In this document: piece by piece, positions 24,421 through 34,373 of the stretch
Layout: each line of letters starts with the position of its first letter
Numbering within the stretch: position 1 is the first letter of the stretch
Translations under genes and position numbers: made by a program
Assembly: GCF_014595945.1 (NCBI RefSeq)
Contig: NZ_JABXWU010000001.1
Location: forward strand, 558,001 to 622,000
Source: Alkalibacillus aidingensis
Lineage (GTDB): Bacteria > Bacillota > Bacilli > Bacillales > Alkalibacillaceae
Direction: 5' to 3'
Length of the DNA: 64,000 nucleotides
The notes under the pieces: generated by a model
Told to the model about the DNA's origin: nothing
Seen by the model: the letters and a program-made list of their open reading frames with translations, nothing else
Databases searched by the model: none

Positions 24421-26040
24421 TTAGTCTGAAAATAGTAAAGAAATTGTTTTTGCAATAATATTTGGCAGTGTCTGAAATGAATAATTTATTTCAAGTCTTT
24501 CTGTCCACTGGTGGGCATCTTTCCCAAGAGGACCTATATTAATGGTTGGGACTGAAAGCTGTGCTTGTTGGAGATATTTTTCACCACTTGCTAACTCCAA
24601 CGGCATATTATTTTTTAGCTGATTTTGCTGATCCTCCTTGTTTGCTTCACCAACAAAACTTAAGTCAGATATTCCATTAAAGTATGCCAGGGACGTCGAA
24701 TTTAAGCCATATTCTGTTTCCATATAGGTTTGAATTGCTTCAGTTATTCGGCTAACAACTGGGTGTTCACAGCTTGTGACAGCTGGATAATAAGGTGGAC
24801 TGTAAAATAAAATAATCATTGGAGCTATGTCTTTGCAAAGGTAAGCTAAATCTTGAACTAAAGTCGTAGTGAAATCCCGATCTCCGGATTTTCTTTCATG
24901 TAATAAAAGGTTTTGTCTACGTAAAACCTCATTCTCACCATGACGTTTTACTGCTTCTTTATATAATTGCTGATAGTCCATGATTTTAACCTGGTGTATC
25001 GGATCAGCATGTTCCTTTCCGATCAAGGAGCGATATTTCATTACTTGTTGATTTAAGTGTTGTTCCACTTCCTCTTTGGTTTCTTTCATTACCTGATAAA
25101 GCTTATCCGTGATCTCGCCAATGTTCTGTTTCATAAACAAGACATTATACATGGAAACAGCCGTTACTGGAGTTTGCACCGAATAATGTTCTTTCAAATC
25201 ACGATTCATCAGACTTACAGGTGGTGGTGTAACCTCACTTCCCCGCTTTTCAATGAATGTATCGTTAAGTTCTAAGTTTTTATTAAGATAACTAATTAAT
25301 AGATTGGCGTTAACTCCATGAAATGGCTCACCTACATGTGTTTCCTTGCCGTAGCATAAGAATCCAGGTAAAACCTTCCCTAAAGAACCAGTATAGAGGT
25401 ACATATTTTCATCATTAGGATACTGTCTAAACATCGGTTCACTATTTAAGCACAATTTATAAGAAAGCGATTCCTGTTCCTTAATTTGCTTAAGAACCGA
25501 AACCGCTTTTAACATTCCTAACGAGTTCGCTTCTTCATCAGGTACAACTAAAAGTAGTATGTTACCCTCCCATTCACCATTGATTAATCGTTCAAGCATC
25601 GATAAATGTAAGGTGGTTCCAGCTTTCATATCCATCGTACCTCTTCCGAACAACCAATCACTAGTGAAGAGGTCCTCTCTAGCATCATCAGGCAACTGCT
25701 CAGGAAATTTCTTTAGTGTTGTAGTTAAATCTTGTGGCCTAAAAGCAAGGTGTTTAAAGGAACCATAATCCTCGACAGCGACGACATCAATATGACTTAA
25801 TAAGATAAGTGTATCTGGTTTCTCACTCTTTTTTACGAGTGCAGTTAATAGTTGTCGACCATCATCTAAAGGTTCAATATGTAAGTGATTTGAATGTTGT
25901 TGAAAGTACGTGAAATCCTTTAATAAGTGCTCTATATATTCAATAATAGCTATTTCATCAGCTTCACCTGTGATACTTTGATATTGGACCAATTGAGACA
26001 ACAACTGTACTAATGACTCTTTGGATTGCCATTTACCCAT
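24421..26040 (-). CDS. yqjN: RocB-like M20 family metallopeptidase (YqjN)
   Basis: A 539-residue protein of the M20 zinc peptidase family, RocB branch, associated with amino acid (arginine) use but without an assigned reaction. Visible motifs are LSHIDVVAVEDYG near residue 82 (first metal His-Asp), GRGTMDMKAG near 135 (bridging Asp) and VVPDEEANSLG near 166 (catalytic Glu). The middle lid domain and a C-terminal GPLGKDAHQWTERL (second metal His) complete the fold. GGAGGG precedes the ATG. It is divergent from the glycerophosphodiesterase gene with only about 66 bases between them. The yqjN-yqjP neighbourhood is shared with B. subtilis, where proI lies between. Confidence 0.87.
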   Translation of the reverse strand: MGKWQSKESLVQLLSQLVQYQSITGEADEIAIIEYIEHLLKDFTYFQQHSNHLHIEPLDDGRQLLTALVKKSEKPDTLILLSHIDVVAVEDYGSFKHLAFRPQDLTTTLKKFPEQLPDDAREDLFTSDWLFGRGTMDMKAGTTLHLSMLERLINGEWEGNILLLVVPDEEANSLGMLKAVSVLKQIKEQESLSYKLCLNSEPMFRQYPNDENMYLYTGSLGKVLPGFLCYGKETHVGEPFHGVNANLLISYLNKNLELNDTFIEKRGSEVTPPPVSLMNRDLKEHYSVQTPVTAVSMYNVLFMKQNIGEITDKLYQVMKETKEEVEQHLNQQVMKYRSLIGKEHADPIHQVKIMDYQQLYKEAVKRHGENEVLRRQNLLLHERKSGDRDFTTTLVQDLAYLCKDIAPMIILFYSPPYYPAVTSCEHPVVSRITEAIQTYMETEYGLNSTSLAYFNGISDLSFVGEANKEDQQNQLKNNMPLELASGEKYLQQAQLSVPTINIGPLGKDAHQWTERLEINYSFQTLPNIIAKTISLLFSD

Positions 26041-26106
26041 ATAAATCCCTCCAATATTGACTTTTTAATCGACTTACACCACAATCATAACAGAGAATCG
26101 AAAGAG

Positions 26107-26856
26107 GTGTTCACTATTCAAACAAAAATCTTCGCACATCGAGGAGCATGTTATTATGCACCTGAAAACACTTTGCCTGCGTTTGAACTAGCTAAGCAAA
26201 TGGGAGCTTCCGGCATAGAGTTAGACGTTCAAATGACAAAGGACCAAGTACCTGTGGTGATCCATGATGAAAATGTGAAGAGAACGACAAACGGAACAGG
26301 CCTGGTCAAAGATTATACATATGCTGAATTGAAACAGCTTGATGCTGGCTATTGGTACGATGCTAAGTATAAAGGAACAACCATTCCCTCTTTAGCAGAC
26401 TTTTTAAGTTGGGTACGTTCAACTCAATTGCAAATTAATGTAGAATTAAAGACAAATGTTATCGAATATCCAAATATCGAACAGAAAGTGGTAGAACTCA
26501 TTGATCACTACCAGCTTAACAATCGAACGGTATTGTCTAGTTTTAATGCAAACTCCATTCGTCGTCTAAGTGAAATGGATTCACCTATCGAACTCGCGTG
26601 GTTAACACAATTGAGAGTTAAAAACACTGACTCATTATTAAAAGAAATTGGCGCTAATAGTATACACATTCATACAAGAATTTTACCGTCTATGATGATG
26701 AAAAGAATTATTCAGCATCATATTCCTTTTAGAGTCTATACAGTTAACAAATTGAAGACAATGAATAAGTGTCTTTCACTAGGAGCAAAAGCCATCATAA
26801 CAGACGTTCCAGACCGAGCAGTAAAACAATTCACAACTAAAAATTTGGAGGGCTAA
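26107..26856 (+). CDS. yqiK: Glycerophosphodiester phosphodiesterase
   Basis: Cytosolic GDPD-family enzyme that splits glycerophosphodiesters to glycerol-3-phosphate and an alcohol; about 249 residues without a signal peptide. The family motifs are HRGA (general acid/base His), then [17 protein letters not shown] and [15 protein letters not shown], with VELKT further on. The start is uncertain. GTG 26107 is annotated, but it lies inside the AGAGGTG ribosome site. An ATT codon at 26116 stands six bases after that site and matches the start of homologues (MTKIFAHRG). The gene is followed after two bases by namA. Confidence 0.9.
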   Translation: MFTIQTKIFAHRGACYYAPENTLPAFELAKQMGASGIELDVQMTKDQVPVVIHDENVKRTTNGTGLVKDYTYAELKQLDAGYWYDAKYKGTTIPSLADFLSWVRSTQLQINVELKTNVIEYPNIEQKVVELIDHYQLNNRTVLSSFNANSIRRLSEMDSPIELAWLTQLRVKNTDSLLKEIGANSIHIHTRILPSMMMKRIIQHHIPFRVYTVNKLKTMNKCLSLGAKAIITDVPDRAVKQFTTKNLEG

Positions 26857-26858
26857 TT

Positions 26859-27878
26859 ATGAAGAGTCAATTATTTTCACCTTACTCTATAAAAGATGTT
26901 CAGTTAAAAAATAGAATTGTGATGTCTCCGATGTGTATGTATTCCTGTTTTACAAGGGATGGAAAAGTCACGCCATTCCATATGACCCATTATGAAAGTC
27001 GCGCAATTGGACAAGCTGGACTCATTATGCTTGAAGCGAGTGCAGTCCAACCTGAAGGAAGAATTTCGTATGAAGACCTTGGAATTTGGTCAGATGAACA
27101 TGTAGATGGATTAAAGAAACTGAATGAACGCATCCACGACCATGGAGCTAAAAGCTCAATCCAATTAGCCCATGCAGGCCGAAAAGCTGAGTTAAACGAT
27201 ACGATCTATGCTCCAAGTGCTTTAGCATATAATGAAAATTATCAAACTCCTAAACAAATGACTGAAGCTGATATTGATGATACTATTGAGGCTTTTCAAC
27301 ATGCCGCAAGACGGGCTCGGGAAGCTCAGTTTGATATTGTTGAAATTCACGGAGCTCATGGGTATTTAATTAATCAATTTTTATCACCTTTAACCAACCA
27401 AAGAAGTGATGAATATGGAGGAAATAGAACGAACCGTTATCGCTTTTTAAGTCAAATTATCACAGCTGTTCAAAAGGAATGGCAAGGACCAATCTTTGTA
27501 CGAATTTCTGCCTCTGAGTATCACTCTGATGGAAACACACTAGATGATATGGTTTATTTATCGCAACAAATGAAAAAACAAGGAATTGACCTAATCGATT
27601 GTAGTTCAGGTGGAGTCGTTCCAGCCAAAATCTCTCCTTATCCAGGCTATCAAGTCCCTTTTGCAGAAATGATTAAACATAAGGCTAATATTTTGTCTGG
27701 AGCTGTGGGATTAATTACATCAGGTGTCCAAGCAGAAGAAATTATTCAAAATGAACGAGCAGACCTAGTATTTATAGGAAGAGAATTTTTAAACAATCCA
27801 TACTGGCCAAAAAAGGCAGCTGACGATTTAAATACACAAATTCAAGCACCAACACCTTACAAGCGTGGATGGTCATAG
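26859..27878 (+). CDS. namA: NADPH dehydrogenase NamA (old yellow enzyme, YqjM)
   Basis: An FMN-dependent ene-reductase that reduces the C=C bond of alpha,beta-unsaturated aldehydes, ketones and nitro compounds and is linked to oxidative-stress defence. The 339-residue barrel has the YqjM-class markers: Cys in SPMCMYSC near residue 26, the substrate His pair in [16 protein letters not shown] near 164-167, and Arg in the C-terminal PYKRGW, which completes the neighbouring active site. A GGAGGG site precedes the ATG. It is the second gene of a four-gene plus-strand unit with yqiK, rnz and an aldehyde dehydrogenase. Confidence 0.95.
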   Translation: MKSQLFSPYSIKDVQLKNRIVMSPMCMYSCFTRDGKVTPFHMTHYESRAIGQAGLIMLEASAVQPEGRISYEDLGIWSDEHVDGLKKLNERIHDHGAKSSIQLAHAGRKAELNDTIYAPSALAYNENYQTPKQMTEADIDDTIEAFQHAARRAREAQFDIVEIHGAHGYLINQFLSPLTNQRSDEYGGNRTNRYRFLSQIITAVQKEWQGPIFVRISASEYHSDGNTLDDMVYLSQQMKKQGIDLIDCSSGGVVPAKISPYPGYQVPFAEMIKHKANILSGAVGLITSGVQAEEIIQNERADLVFIGREFLNNPYWPKKAADDLNTQIQAPTPYKRGWS

Positions 27879-27901
27879 CCAGTTAATAGGAGGAACGTAC
27901 G

Positions 27902-28846
27902 GTGGAATTAACATTTTTAGGGACAGGTTCAGGAGTGCCTTCAAAGATAAGAAATGTCTCATCAATGGCTTTACAAATGCTACAAGAACGTGATGAAGTC
28001 TGGTTATTTGACTGTGGTGAAGCAACACAACATCAAATTATGCATACAACAATCAAACCTAGGAAAATCACCAAAATCTTCATCACCCACTTACATGGTG
28101 ATCATATTTTTGGCTTACCTGGATTATTAAGTAGTCGCTCTTTCCAGGACGGTACAACACCAGTCCATATCTATGGCCCACAGGGGATTAAAGCATTTGT
28201 GGAAACAAGCTTTTCAGTCAGTTCAACCCAACTTAAATATCCTATTTATTATCATGAATTAACAGAGGGGCTCGTCTTTGATGATGAGCAAATTTCTGTT
28301 GATGCAAAAAAGTTAGCTCATGGTGTACCATCTTACGGTTTTTTAATACGCGAAAAAGATCAGATAGGCCGACTGATCCCTGAAAAGTTAAAGAAAAAAG
28401 GAGTAAAACCTGGACCTATTTATCAGGATATTAAAGCAAATGAGCGAATGACATTGTCAGATGGAACCGTGATTATTCGTGATGAGGTCACTGGCCCACC
28501 CATTCCAGGTCGAAAAGTCGCCATTATGGGAGACACATTACCTAAATCTGATCTTGCTGACTTTGTTAAGGAGGTAGATGTTCTTATTCATGAAGCTACA
28601 TTTACTCACCAAGACAAAGAGCTGGCCCAACAATACAACCATTCAACTAGCGAAGATGCTGCTAAAATTGCCAAACAGGCCCAAGTAGAGCAATTATTAT
28701 TAACGCATATCTCCTCTAGATATCATAGTAAAGACCTTGAACAAGAACTCAAACATATTAAGACCATTTTCAACGAGACATTATTTGCTTTTGATTTTGA
28801 TAATTACACAATTGACAGAAAGGAGGATCATCATGAGTCAGTTTAA
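27902..28846 (+). CDS. rnz: Ribonuclease Z
   Basis: Endonuclease that removes the 3' trailer of tRNA precursors lacking an encoded CCA. The 314-residue protein is of the short tRNase Z type. It has the N-terminal ELTFLGTGSGVPS motif, the zinc site HLHGDHIFGLPG near residue 63, AIMGDT and HEATFTH as further ligands, and the C-terminal LLTHISSRY. The start is a GTG eight bases after AGGAGG. Its 3' end overlaps the aldehyde dehydrogenase gene by 14 bases. Confidence 0.95.
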   Translation: MELTFLGTGSGVPSKIRNVSSMALQMLQERDEVWLFDCGEATQHQIMHTTIKPRKITKIFITHLHGDHIFGLPGLLSSRSFQDGTTPVHIYGPQGIKAFVETSFSVSSTQLKYPIYYHELTEGLVFDDEQISVDAKKLAHGVPSYGFLIREKDQIGRLIPEKLKKKGVKPGPIYQDIKANERMTLSDGTVIIRDEVTGPPIPGRKVAIMGDTLPKSDLADFVKEVDVLIHEATFTHQDKELAQQYNHSTSEDAAKIAKQAQVEQLLLTHISSRYHSKDLEQELKHIKTIFNETLFAFDFDNYTIDRKEDHHESV

Positions 28847-30206
28847 TCAGCTTGTCCAGAGTCAGAAAAAGCTTTTTCGCGCTGGTAAAACGATGACACA
28901 CACTTTCAGAAATCATCAGTTACAGAAGCTAAAAGACATGTTAAATCGCCACGAGGAAGAGATATATGAAGCCTTAAAAAAAGACTTAAATAAATCCTCT
29001 TACGAAGTACTACTGACTGAATTAGGCTTTTTATATAATGAAATAAACGAAACGATTAAACAGCTTAGAGATTGGATGAGGCCAGAAAAAGTCAAAACAC
29101 CTACTAGTCATAAAGGAGCGAAAAGCTATATATATAAACAGCCATATGGCGTCACTTTAATTATTAGTCCGTGGAATTATCCATTACATTTAGCAATTGC
29201 ACCTTTAATTGGTGCGATTGCAGCTGGGAACACAGCTGTGATCAAGCCTTCTGAATTCACCCAACAAACTAGTGAGCTATTAGAACAAATGATTCAAAAA
29301 ACATTTGATAGAAACTATGTCACAGTTATACAAGGGGAAAAAGAGATCAGTGAAGAATTATTAGAACAACCATTTGATTATATTTTCTTTACTGGGAGTA
29401 CTCAAGTCGGAAAAAAAGTAATGGAAAAGGCTAGTCAAAGGCTAATCCCTGTAACTCTTGAACTAGGAGGCAAAAGCCCCTGTATTGTTGATCGAGATGC
29501 GAAAATTAACTTAGCTGCACGCCGAATTACTTGGGGGAAATTAATCAATGCAGGGCAAACCTGTGTCGCTCCCGATTACCTTTTAGTTCATAAATCTATA
29601 AAAGACAAGTTGATTCATTCTCTTATTAATGAAATTGAAAAGATGTATACAGCTGATGCCATCAACCATGACGAATTCACGAAAATCATTAACGACAAAC
29701 ACTTTGATCGGCTATTGGAGCTTCTTAAAGATGAAAAAATTGTTTATGGTGGGCACTATAACGAACAAAAACAAAAGATTAGCCCTACAATAGTTGATGA
29801 AGTTCATTGGGAGTCTGCTGTCATGCAAGAGGAAATATTCGGTCCAATCCTACCTATCTTAACTTTCGAGCATCTTGAGGAGCTAAATGATCATGTAGAT
29901 CAAGCTAGAAACCCATTAGCACTATACTATTTTTCTGAGAATGAACAAAAACAAGACTGGATCATTAAAAACCTGTCATTTGGTGGTGGTTGTATCAATG
30001 ATACCATCATGCACTTAGGAAATAGCCATCTACCATTTGGTGGAATCGGTACAAGTGGAATCGGTGGTTATCATGGTCAGTCTAGTTTTACGACCTTTAC
30101 CCATCGTAAAAGTGTCCTAAAACAAACAACTAGATTCGATCTAAGCTTTCGCTACCCATCATCTAAAATGGCAAAAAAAGTATTAAACAAAATCTTTAAA
30201 CCATAG
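28833..30206 (+). CDS. Class 3-type aldehyde dehydrogenase
   Basis: A 457-residue NAD(P)-dependent aldehyde dehydrogenase of the class 3/fatty-aldehyde branch, similar to B. subtilis YwdH; it likely oxidises medium or long-chain or aromatic aldehydes. The cofactor segment SPWNYPLHL is near residue 111. The catalytic Glu in LELGGKSP is near 210 and the nucleophilic Cys in NAGQTCVAPDY near 243. The basic C-terminal tail could be membrane-associated. The ATG at 28833 follows AAAGGAGG and lies inside the end of rnz. Aldehydes from lipid oxidation could connect it with NamA and the glycerophosphodiesterase. Confidence 0.9.
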   Translation: MSQFNQLVQSQKKLFRAGKTMTHTFRNHQLQKLKDMLNRHEEEIYEALKKDLNKSSYEVLLTELGFLYNEINETIKQLRDWMRPEKVKTPTSHKGAKSYIYKQPYGVTLIISPWNYPLHLAIAPLIGAIAAGNTAVIKPSEFTQQTSELLEQMIQKTFDRNYVTVIQGEKEISEELLEQPFDYIFFTGSTQVGKKVMEKASQRLIPVTLELGGKSPCIVDRDAKINLAARRITWGKLINAGQTCVAPDYLLVHKSIKDKLIHSLINEIEKMYTADAINHDEFTKIINDKHFDRLLELLKDEKIVYGGHYNEQKQKISPTIVDEVHWESAVMQEEIFGPILPILTFEHLEELNDHVDQARNPLALYYFSENEQKQDWIIKNLSFGGGCINDTIMHLGNSHLPFGGIGTSGIGGYHGQSSFTTFTHRKSVLKQTTRFDLSFRYPSSKMAKKVLNKIFKP

Positions 30207-30239
30207 TTCTAATCGTTCGTATTAAAAGAGCACATAAAA

Positions 30240-30286
30240 AACCATCCAGTCCTTATTTTTATTCAGACTGGATGGTTATCTTTTTT
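30240..30286. terminator. Bidirectional terminator between aldehyde dehydrogenase gene and dinB
   Basis: A perfect 12-bp stem (AACCATCCAGTC with GACTGGATGGTT) with a 14-base loop, T-rich on both strands. It serves the two convergent genes and overlaps the dinB stop. Confidence 0.92.
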
Positions 30287-31511
30287 CTTTGTAGTCTCCA
30301 AGAAAATCTTTCTGAAAACTAGTACTTATATGCTCGCTTCCTTTGTTCTTTAATTTTACAAAAACATCCTTGCCGTATTTCTCTTCCATTTCATCTATCA
30401 CTTGATACAAAGGCTCCTTCTTAGCCTCTTGTTCATAATTAAATAAGTCCAGTTGTTTCGATACTTCGTCTTTATGTGTTAAGCTCTGAGCTGTAACCCC
30501 AATTAGCCGAATGGGCTCCCCATTCCAATGGGCATAAAAAAGATCTAAAGCCAACCCATTTATCTCTTCTTTCGACTCGACAAACTCTCTTAGCTGTCTA
30601 CTACGTGTAATCGTTTTCCGGTCATGGTAACGAATCATCAATTGAATGTTCTCAGAAACAACTTGTTTATTAGCCATACGATCAGAAACGCTTTTTGACA
30701 GTTGGCTGATTAATCGCTGAATTTCATTTTCATCTGTCGTATCGAAGGATAAAGTTTGCGAGTTACCAATACTTTTGAAGTCATGAACGGCATCTGGATC
30801 AACTTCGCGATTATCAACTCCGTTAGCCCTTTGTTGTAATCGTTCACCATTAACCCCTAATAAATTTTTTAAAGTTAATATATTACATTTTGCCAAATCG
30901 CCAATAGTTTCAATTCCAATTTGTTTTAATTTCTCTTCTGTCTTCTTTCCAACTCCATACATCTCACCAATGGGTAGAGGCCAAAGCTTTTCTTGAATTT
31001 CTCGTTTTCTTAAAATAGTTATTCCTAATGGCTTTTTCATATCTGAAGCCATTTTAGCAAGAAATTTATTAGGAGCAATCCCAATACTACAAGGTAAATC
31101 AAGCTCATCAAGAATTCTTCTTTGAATCCATTGGGCTAATTCAACCGGTGTTAATTCTCCATCATAGTCCGTCACATCCATATATCCTTCATCAATAGAA
31201 ATAGGTTGTACAAACGGAGTTATTTCAGCTAAGAGTGAGAATATTTGATTGGATGCTTCTTTATAACGTGGGAAATTAGGCTTAAGAGCAATTAAATCTG
31301 GACACAAGTCATACGCTTGCCATAGTGGCATCGTCGTCTTAACTCCTTTTGCTCTTGCCTCATAGCTGCTAGTGACAATAATTCCTTTACGCTTCTCGGG
31401 GTCACCTGCGATCGCTACTGGCTTGCCTTTGAGCTCAGGGCGATAAGCGATTTCAACGGAGGCATAAAAACTATTCATATCTACATGAAAAATAATCCGA
31501 CGTTTTGTCAT
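30276..31511 (-). CDS. dinB: DNA polymerase IV (Y-family, DinB/YqjH)
   Basis: Error-prone translesion polymerase of the Y family. The 411-residue protein has the catalytic motifs FHVDMNSFYASVE (first metal Asp) near residue 8 and SIDEGYMDVTDY (Asp-Glu pair) near 105. Further motifs are GIAPNKFLAKMASD, a helix-hairpin-helix thumb (PIGEMYGVGKKTEEKL) and the little-finger domain. A beta-clamp-binding motif, QLDLF, is near residue 372. AGGTGG precedes the ATG. The relation to yqjE downstream of it is as in B. subtilis. Confidence 0.94.
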   Translation of the reverse strand: MTKRRIIFHVDMNSFYASVEIAYRPELKGKPVAIAGDPEKRKGIIVTSSYEARAKGVKTTMPLWQAYDLCPDLIALKPNFPRYKEASNQIFSLLAEITPFVQPISIDEGYMDVTDYDGELTPVELAQWIQRRILDELDLPCSIGIAPNKFLAKMASDMKKPLGITILRKREIQEKLWPLPIGEMYGVGKKTEEKLKQIGIETIGDLAKCNILTLKNLLGVNGERLQQRANGVDNREVDPDAVHDFKSIGNSQTLSFDTTDENEIQRLISQLSKSVSDRMANKQVVSENIQLMIRYHDRKTITRSRQLREFVESKEEINGLALDLFYAHWNGEPIRLIGVTAQSLTHKDEVSKQLDLFNYEQEAKKEPLYQVIDEMEEKYGKDVFVKLKNKGSEHISTSFQKDFLGDYKEKR

Positions 31512-31529
31512 ATTACCACCTACTAAAAA

Positions 31530-31660
31530 GAGGTTGGGATCAAGTATCTTTTAACAGAATAGTCCAGACTAAAAGGAGAAAGGGTGTAACTTCGTTAATA
31601 TGGCTAAATTGCCACAAGTTACGTATTCTCAATTTAATCAATTAATACGGTCCCAACCTC
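31530..31660 (-). repeat. Nested inverted-repeat element / long-loop terminator after yqjE
   Basis: The outer arms GAGGTTGGGA and TCCCAACCTC (31530-31541 and 31649-31660) enclose a second hairpin, GTAACTT with AAGTTAC (31586-31622), which holds a third, TGGC with GCCA. On the minus strand the outer arm is followed by TTTTTAG, so it can act as a terminator for the yqjE operon. The long, structured loop is unusual for a simple terminator. Confidence 0.65.
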
Positions 31661-31671
31661 ATGATAACATT

Positions 31672-32796
31672 TTATTGACTAGCTTGGATGGCGATGGCTG
31701 TTAAGAATTCTGAGATATTAACTAATTCATCTACCGGCATACGTTCCTCAGTTGTGTGAATGTTTTCGTAACCTACACACAAATTCACTGTTGGAATACC
31801 GAACCCAGCAATAATGTTAGCATCACTACCTCCACCACTAGCTTCTAGTTCGCTTGATAGGCCAATCGATTTTGCAGCAGCCTGTGCAACTTCAACGACT
31901 TGATCACCTTGACTATGTTTAAAACCTGGATACATATATTTAACGTTAACCTCGATTTCACCACCAACTTCTTGCTCTGCTTGTTGGCAAGCTTCTTTCA
32001 TTTTATCAATCTGGTCTTCTAGCTTTTTTGCTTCCAGTGATCTAGCTTCTGCTAAAATATAAGCCTCATCACAAACAATGTTGGTTGCTTGACCACCTTC
32101 AAAACGTCCGATATTAGCTGTTGTTTCCTCATCTATTCTACCTAATGGCATTTTAGAAACAGCCTTAGCCGCTAAAGTAATAGCTGAAATTCCTTTTTCA
32201 GGGGCAACTCCTGCGTGAGCAGTTTGCCCTTTTGAGGTAATTTCTAGTTTGGCTTGTGAAGGCGCTGCAACGATAATATTACCAACTTGTCCGTTACTAT
32301 CAACAGCATAGCCGTACTTGGCATATAGCAATGATGAATCAAGAGCTTTAGCACCGACTAAACCTGACTCCTCACCTACTGTAATAACAAACTGAATATC
32401 ACCATGTTCAACTTCCTCTTCTTTTAATCGTTTGATCATTTCTAACATTGCAGCTAATCCAGCTTTGTCATCTGCTCCTAAGATTGTCGTACCATCTGAT
32501 ACGATATAATCGCCGTCAATGGATGGTTTAATACCCTGACCAGGAACAACCGTATCCATATGTGAAGTGAAATAAATCGGCTCTACATCTTCCTTAGATC
32601 CCTTCAATGTACATATTAAGTTATTTGCACCATGACCCGTTTCAGCTTTTGCCTGGTCTTCTTTGACTTCGAGGCCGAGTTTAGTGAACTTTTCCTTTAA
32701 TACCTCAGCAATTTCCCCTTCATGTTTCGTTTCTGAATCAACTTGTACTAATTCTAAAAATTCATCGATTAATCTTTGCTTATTTACCTTAATCAT
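31672..32796 (-). CDS. yqjE: M20 family tripeptidase-like peptidase (YqjE)
   Basis: A 374-residue zinc peptidase of the PepT-like M20 branch; a cytosolic aminotripeptidase role is presumed. Zinc ligands are visible in FTSHMDTVVPG near residue 78, DGTTILGADDKAG near 108-114 (bridging Asp), VGEESGLVG near 140 (catalytic Glu) and DSNG near 168. The dimerisation domain and SGGGSDANI in the C-terminal part complete the fold. GGAGG precedes the ATG. It is the last gene of the methylmalonyl-CoA operon, although no direct metabolic link is evident. Confidence 0.9.
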   Translation of the reverse strand: MIKVNKQRLIDEFLELVQVDSETKHEGEIAEVLKEKFTKLGLEVKEDQAKAETGHGANNLICTLKGSKEDVEPIYFTSHMDTVVPGQGIKPSIDGDYIVSDGTTILGADDKAGLAAMLEMIKRLKEEEVEHGDIQFVITVGEESGLVGAKALDSSLLYAKYGYAVDSNGQVGNIIVAAPSQAKLEITSKGQTAHAGVAPEKGISAITLAAKAVSKMPLGRIDEETTANIGRFEGGQATNIVCDEAYILAEARSLEAKKLEDQIDKMKEACQQAEQEVGGEIEVNVKYMYPGFKHSQGDQVVEVAQAAAKSIGLSSELEASGGGSDANIIAGFGIPTVNLCVGYENIHTTEERMPVDELVNISEFLTAIAIQASQ

Positions 32797-32814
32797 AAGT
32801 TACCTCCATGGTTG

Positions 32815-34362
32815 TTATAACGGGATATTTCCGTGTTTTTTCTTTGGTCTTTCTTCTTTTTTATTTTTCAACATGTTTAAACTCTGTGCCAGTTTAATTC
32901 TTGTTTCCCTAGGATCGATCACATCATCGACCATCCCTAAACCAGCTGCAACATAGGGATTGGCAAATTTTTCTCGATAATCAGTGATTTTTTCCTGACG
33001 TGTTTTCTCAGGGTCTGCACTTTCTTGTATGTCTTTAGCAAAAATGATGTTAGCTGCTCCTTCTGGTCCCATGACAGCAATTTCAGCATTTGGCCAAGCG
33101 AAAACTAGATCTGCTCCAATTGACTTACTATTTAACGCTACATAAGCTCCACCATAGGCCTTCCTTGTAATCACGGTGATCTTAGGAACAGTCGCTTCTG
33201 AATATGCATATAAAATCTTTGCACCGTGTCGAATAATCCCTCCGTGCTCTTGCTTGATTCCAGGGAAAAATCCGGTTACATCCTCAAACGTGATAATAGG
33301 AATGTTAAATGAATCACATAGACGAATAAACCTAGCTGCTTTATCACTTGAGTCTATGTCTAAACCACCTGCTAAAAATTTCGGTTGGTTACAAACTAGA
33401 CCAACTGTTTCACCTTTAATCCGAGCAAACCCAACCACAATATTTTTAGCAAAGTCTGGATGTATTTCAAAGAACGTTTCATCATCAACCACTTCCTCTA
33501 TTACCGTACGAACATCATAAGGTCGGATTGGATCAAAAGGAATGATATCAGTTAACTGTTCTCGAAAATCAGTCTTTTTTCCATTGGGAATTGATGGTGT
33601 TTGTTCTTGACTGTTCTGTGGTAAATAGCTTATTAGCTGCTTTACTTGATCTAAGGCTTCTTCCTCAGTTTTTGCTTTTAAATGGGCGTTACCACTTTTC
33701 GTATTATGTACATCTGCTCCACCTAGGTCTTCAGATGTGATTTTTTCACCTGTAACCGTTTCGATTACCTTTGGCCCCGTAATGAACATTTGCGAGGTTT
33801 CTTCCACCATCACAACAAAATCGGTAATCGCAGGTGAATAAACTGCTCCACCGGCACATGGACCCATAATAACAGAGATTTGTGGGATGACACCAGAGTA
33901 GATTGAATTTCGGTAGAATACGTGACCATAACCATCTAGTGAAGCTACCCCCTCTTGAATCCTAGCACCACCAGAGTCGTTAAGGCCAATAAAAGGTGTT
34001 CCGTTTTTGGCTGCTAGGTCCATGACTGCTGCGATCTTTTTACCATGCATCTCACCTAAAGCACCACCATAGACCGTAAAATCTTGCGCAAAAAGATATA
34101 TAGGCCGACCATCAACCGTTCCGTAACCTGTTACGACTCCTTCACCAGGAACCTCTTTATCATCCATACCGAAATCGGTTACACGATGCTCCATAAAAGG
34201 ATTCAGTTCAACAAATGAGCCTTCATCTAATAGGTAATCAATTCGCTCGCGAGCGGTCATTTTCCCTTTATCACGTTGTTTTTGAATTTTGTCATCTCCA
34301 CCACCCAGTTCGACTTTACGGCGCTTATCATAGAGCTCATTAATCTTATCAAATATATCCAT
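32815..34362 (-). CDS. yqjD: Acyl-CoA carboxylase carboxyltransferase subunit (propionyl-CoA carboxylase beta / MmdA-like)
   Basis: A 515-residue carboxyltransferase that moves a carboxyl group between biotin and an acyl-CoA, most likely propionyl-/methylmalonyl-CoA in this operon. The crotonase-like halves are clear: GGARIQEGVASLDGYG near residue 125, GPCAGGAVYSPA near 165, and the second half with GAKILYAYSEATVPK and RKAYGGAYVAL. The oxyanion-hole glycines are present. GGAGG precedes the ATG. No biotin carboxylase or biotin carrier gene lies in the window, so partners must be encoded elsewhere. It could act as a carboxylase or in the decarboxylating direction. Confidence 0.9.
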   Translation of the reverse strand: MDIFDKINELYDKRRKVELGGGDDKIQKQRDKGKMTARERIDYLLDEGSFVELNPFMEHRVTDFGMDDKEVPGEGVVTGYGTVDGRPIYLFAQDFTVYGGALGEMHGKKIAAVMDLAAKNGTPFIGLNDSGGARIQEGVASLDGYGHVFYRNSIYSGVIPQISVIMGPCAGGAVYSPAITDFVVMVEETSQMFITGPKVIETVTGEKITSEDLGGADVHNTKSGNAHLKAKTEEEALDQVKQLISYLPQNSQEQTPSIPNGKKTDFREQLTDIIPFDPIRPYDVRTVIEEVVDDETFFEIHPDFAKNIVVGFARIKGETVGLVCNQPKFLAGGLDIDSSDKAARFIRLCDSFNIPIITFEDVTGFFPGIKQEHGGIIRHGAKILYAYSEATVPKITVITRKAYGGAYVALNSKSIGADLVFAWPNAEIAVMGPEGAANIIFAKDIQESADPEKTRQEKITDYREKFANPYVAAGLGMVDDVIDPRETRIKLAQSLNMLKNKKEERPKKKHGNIPL

Positions 34363-34373
34363 ACTGATACCTC

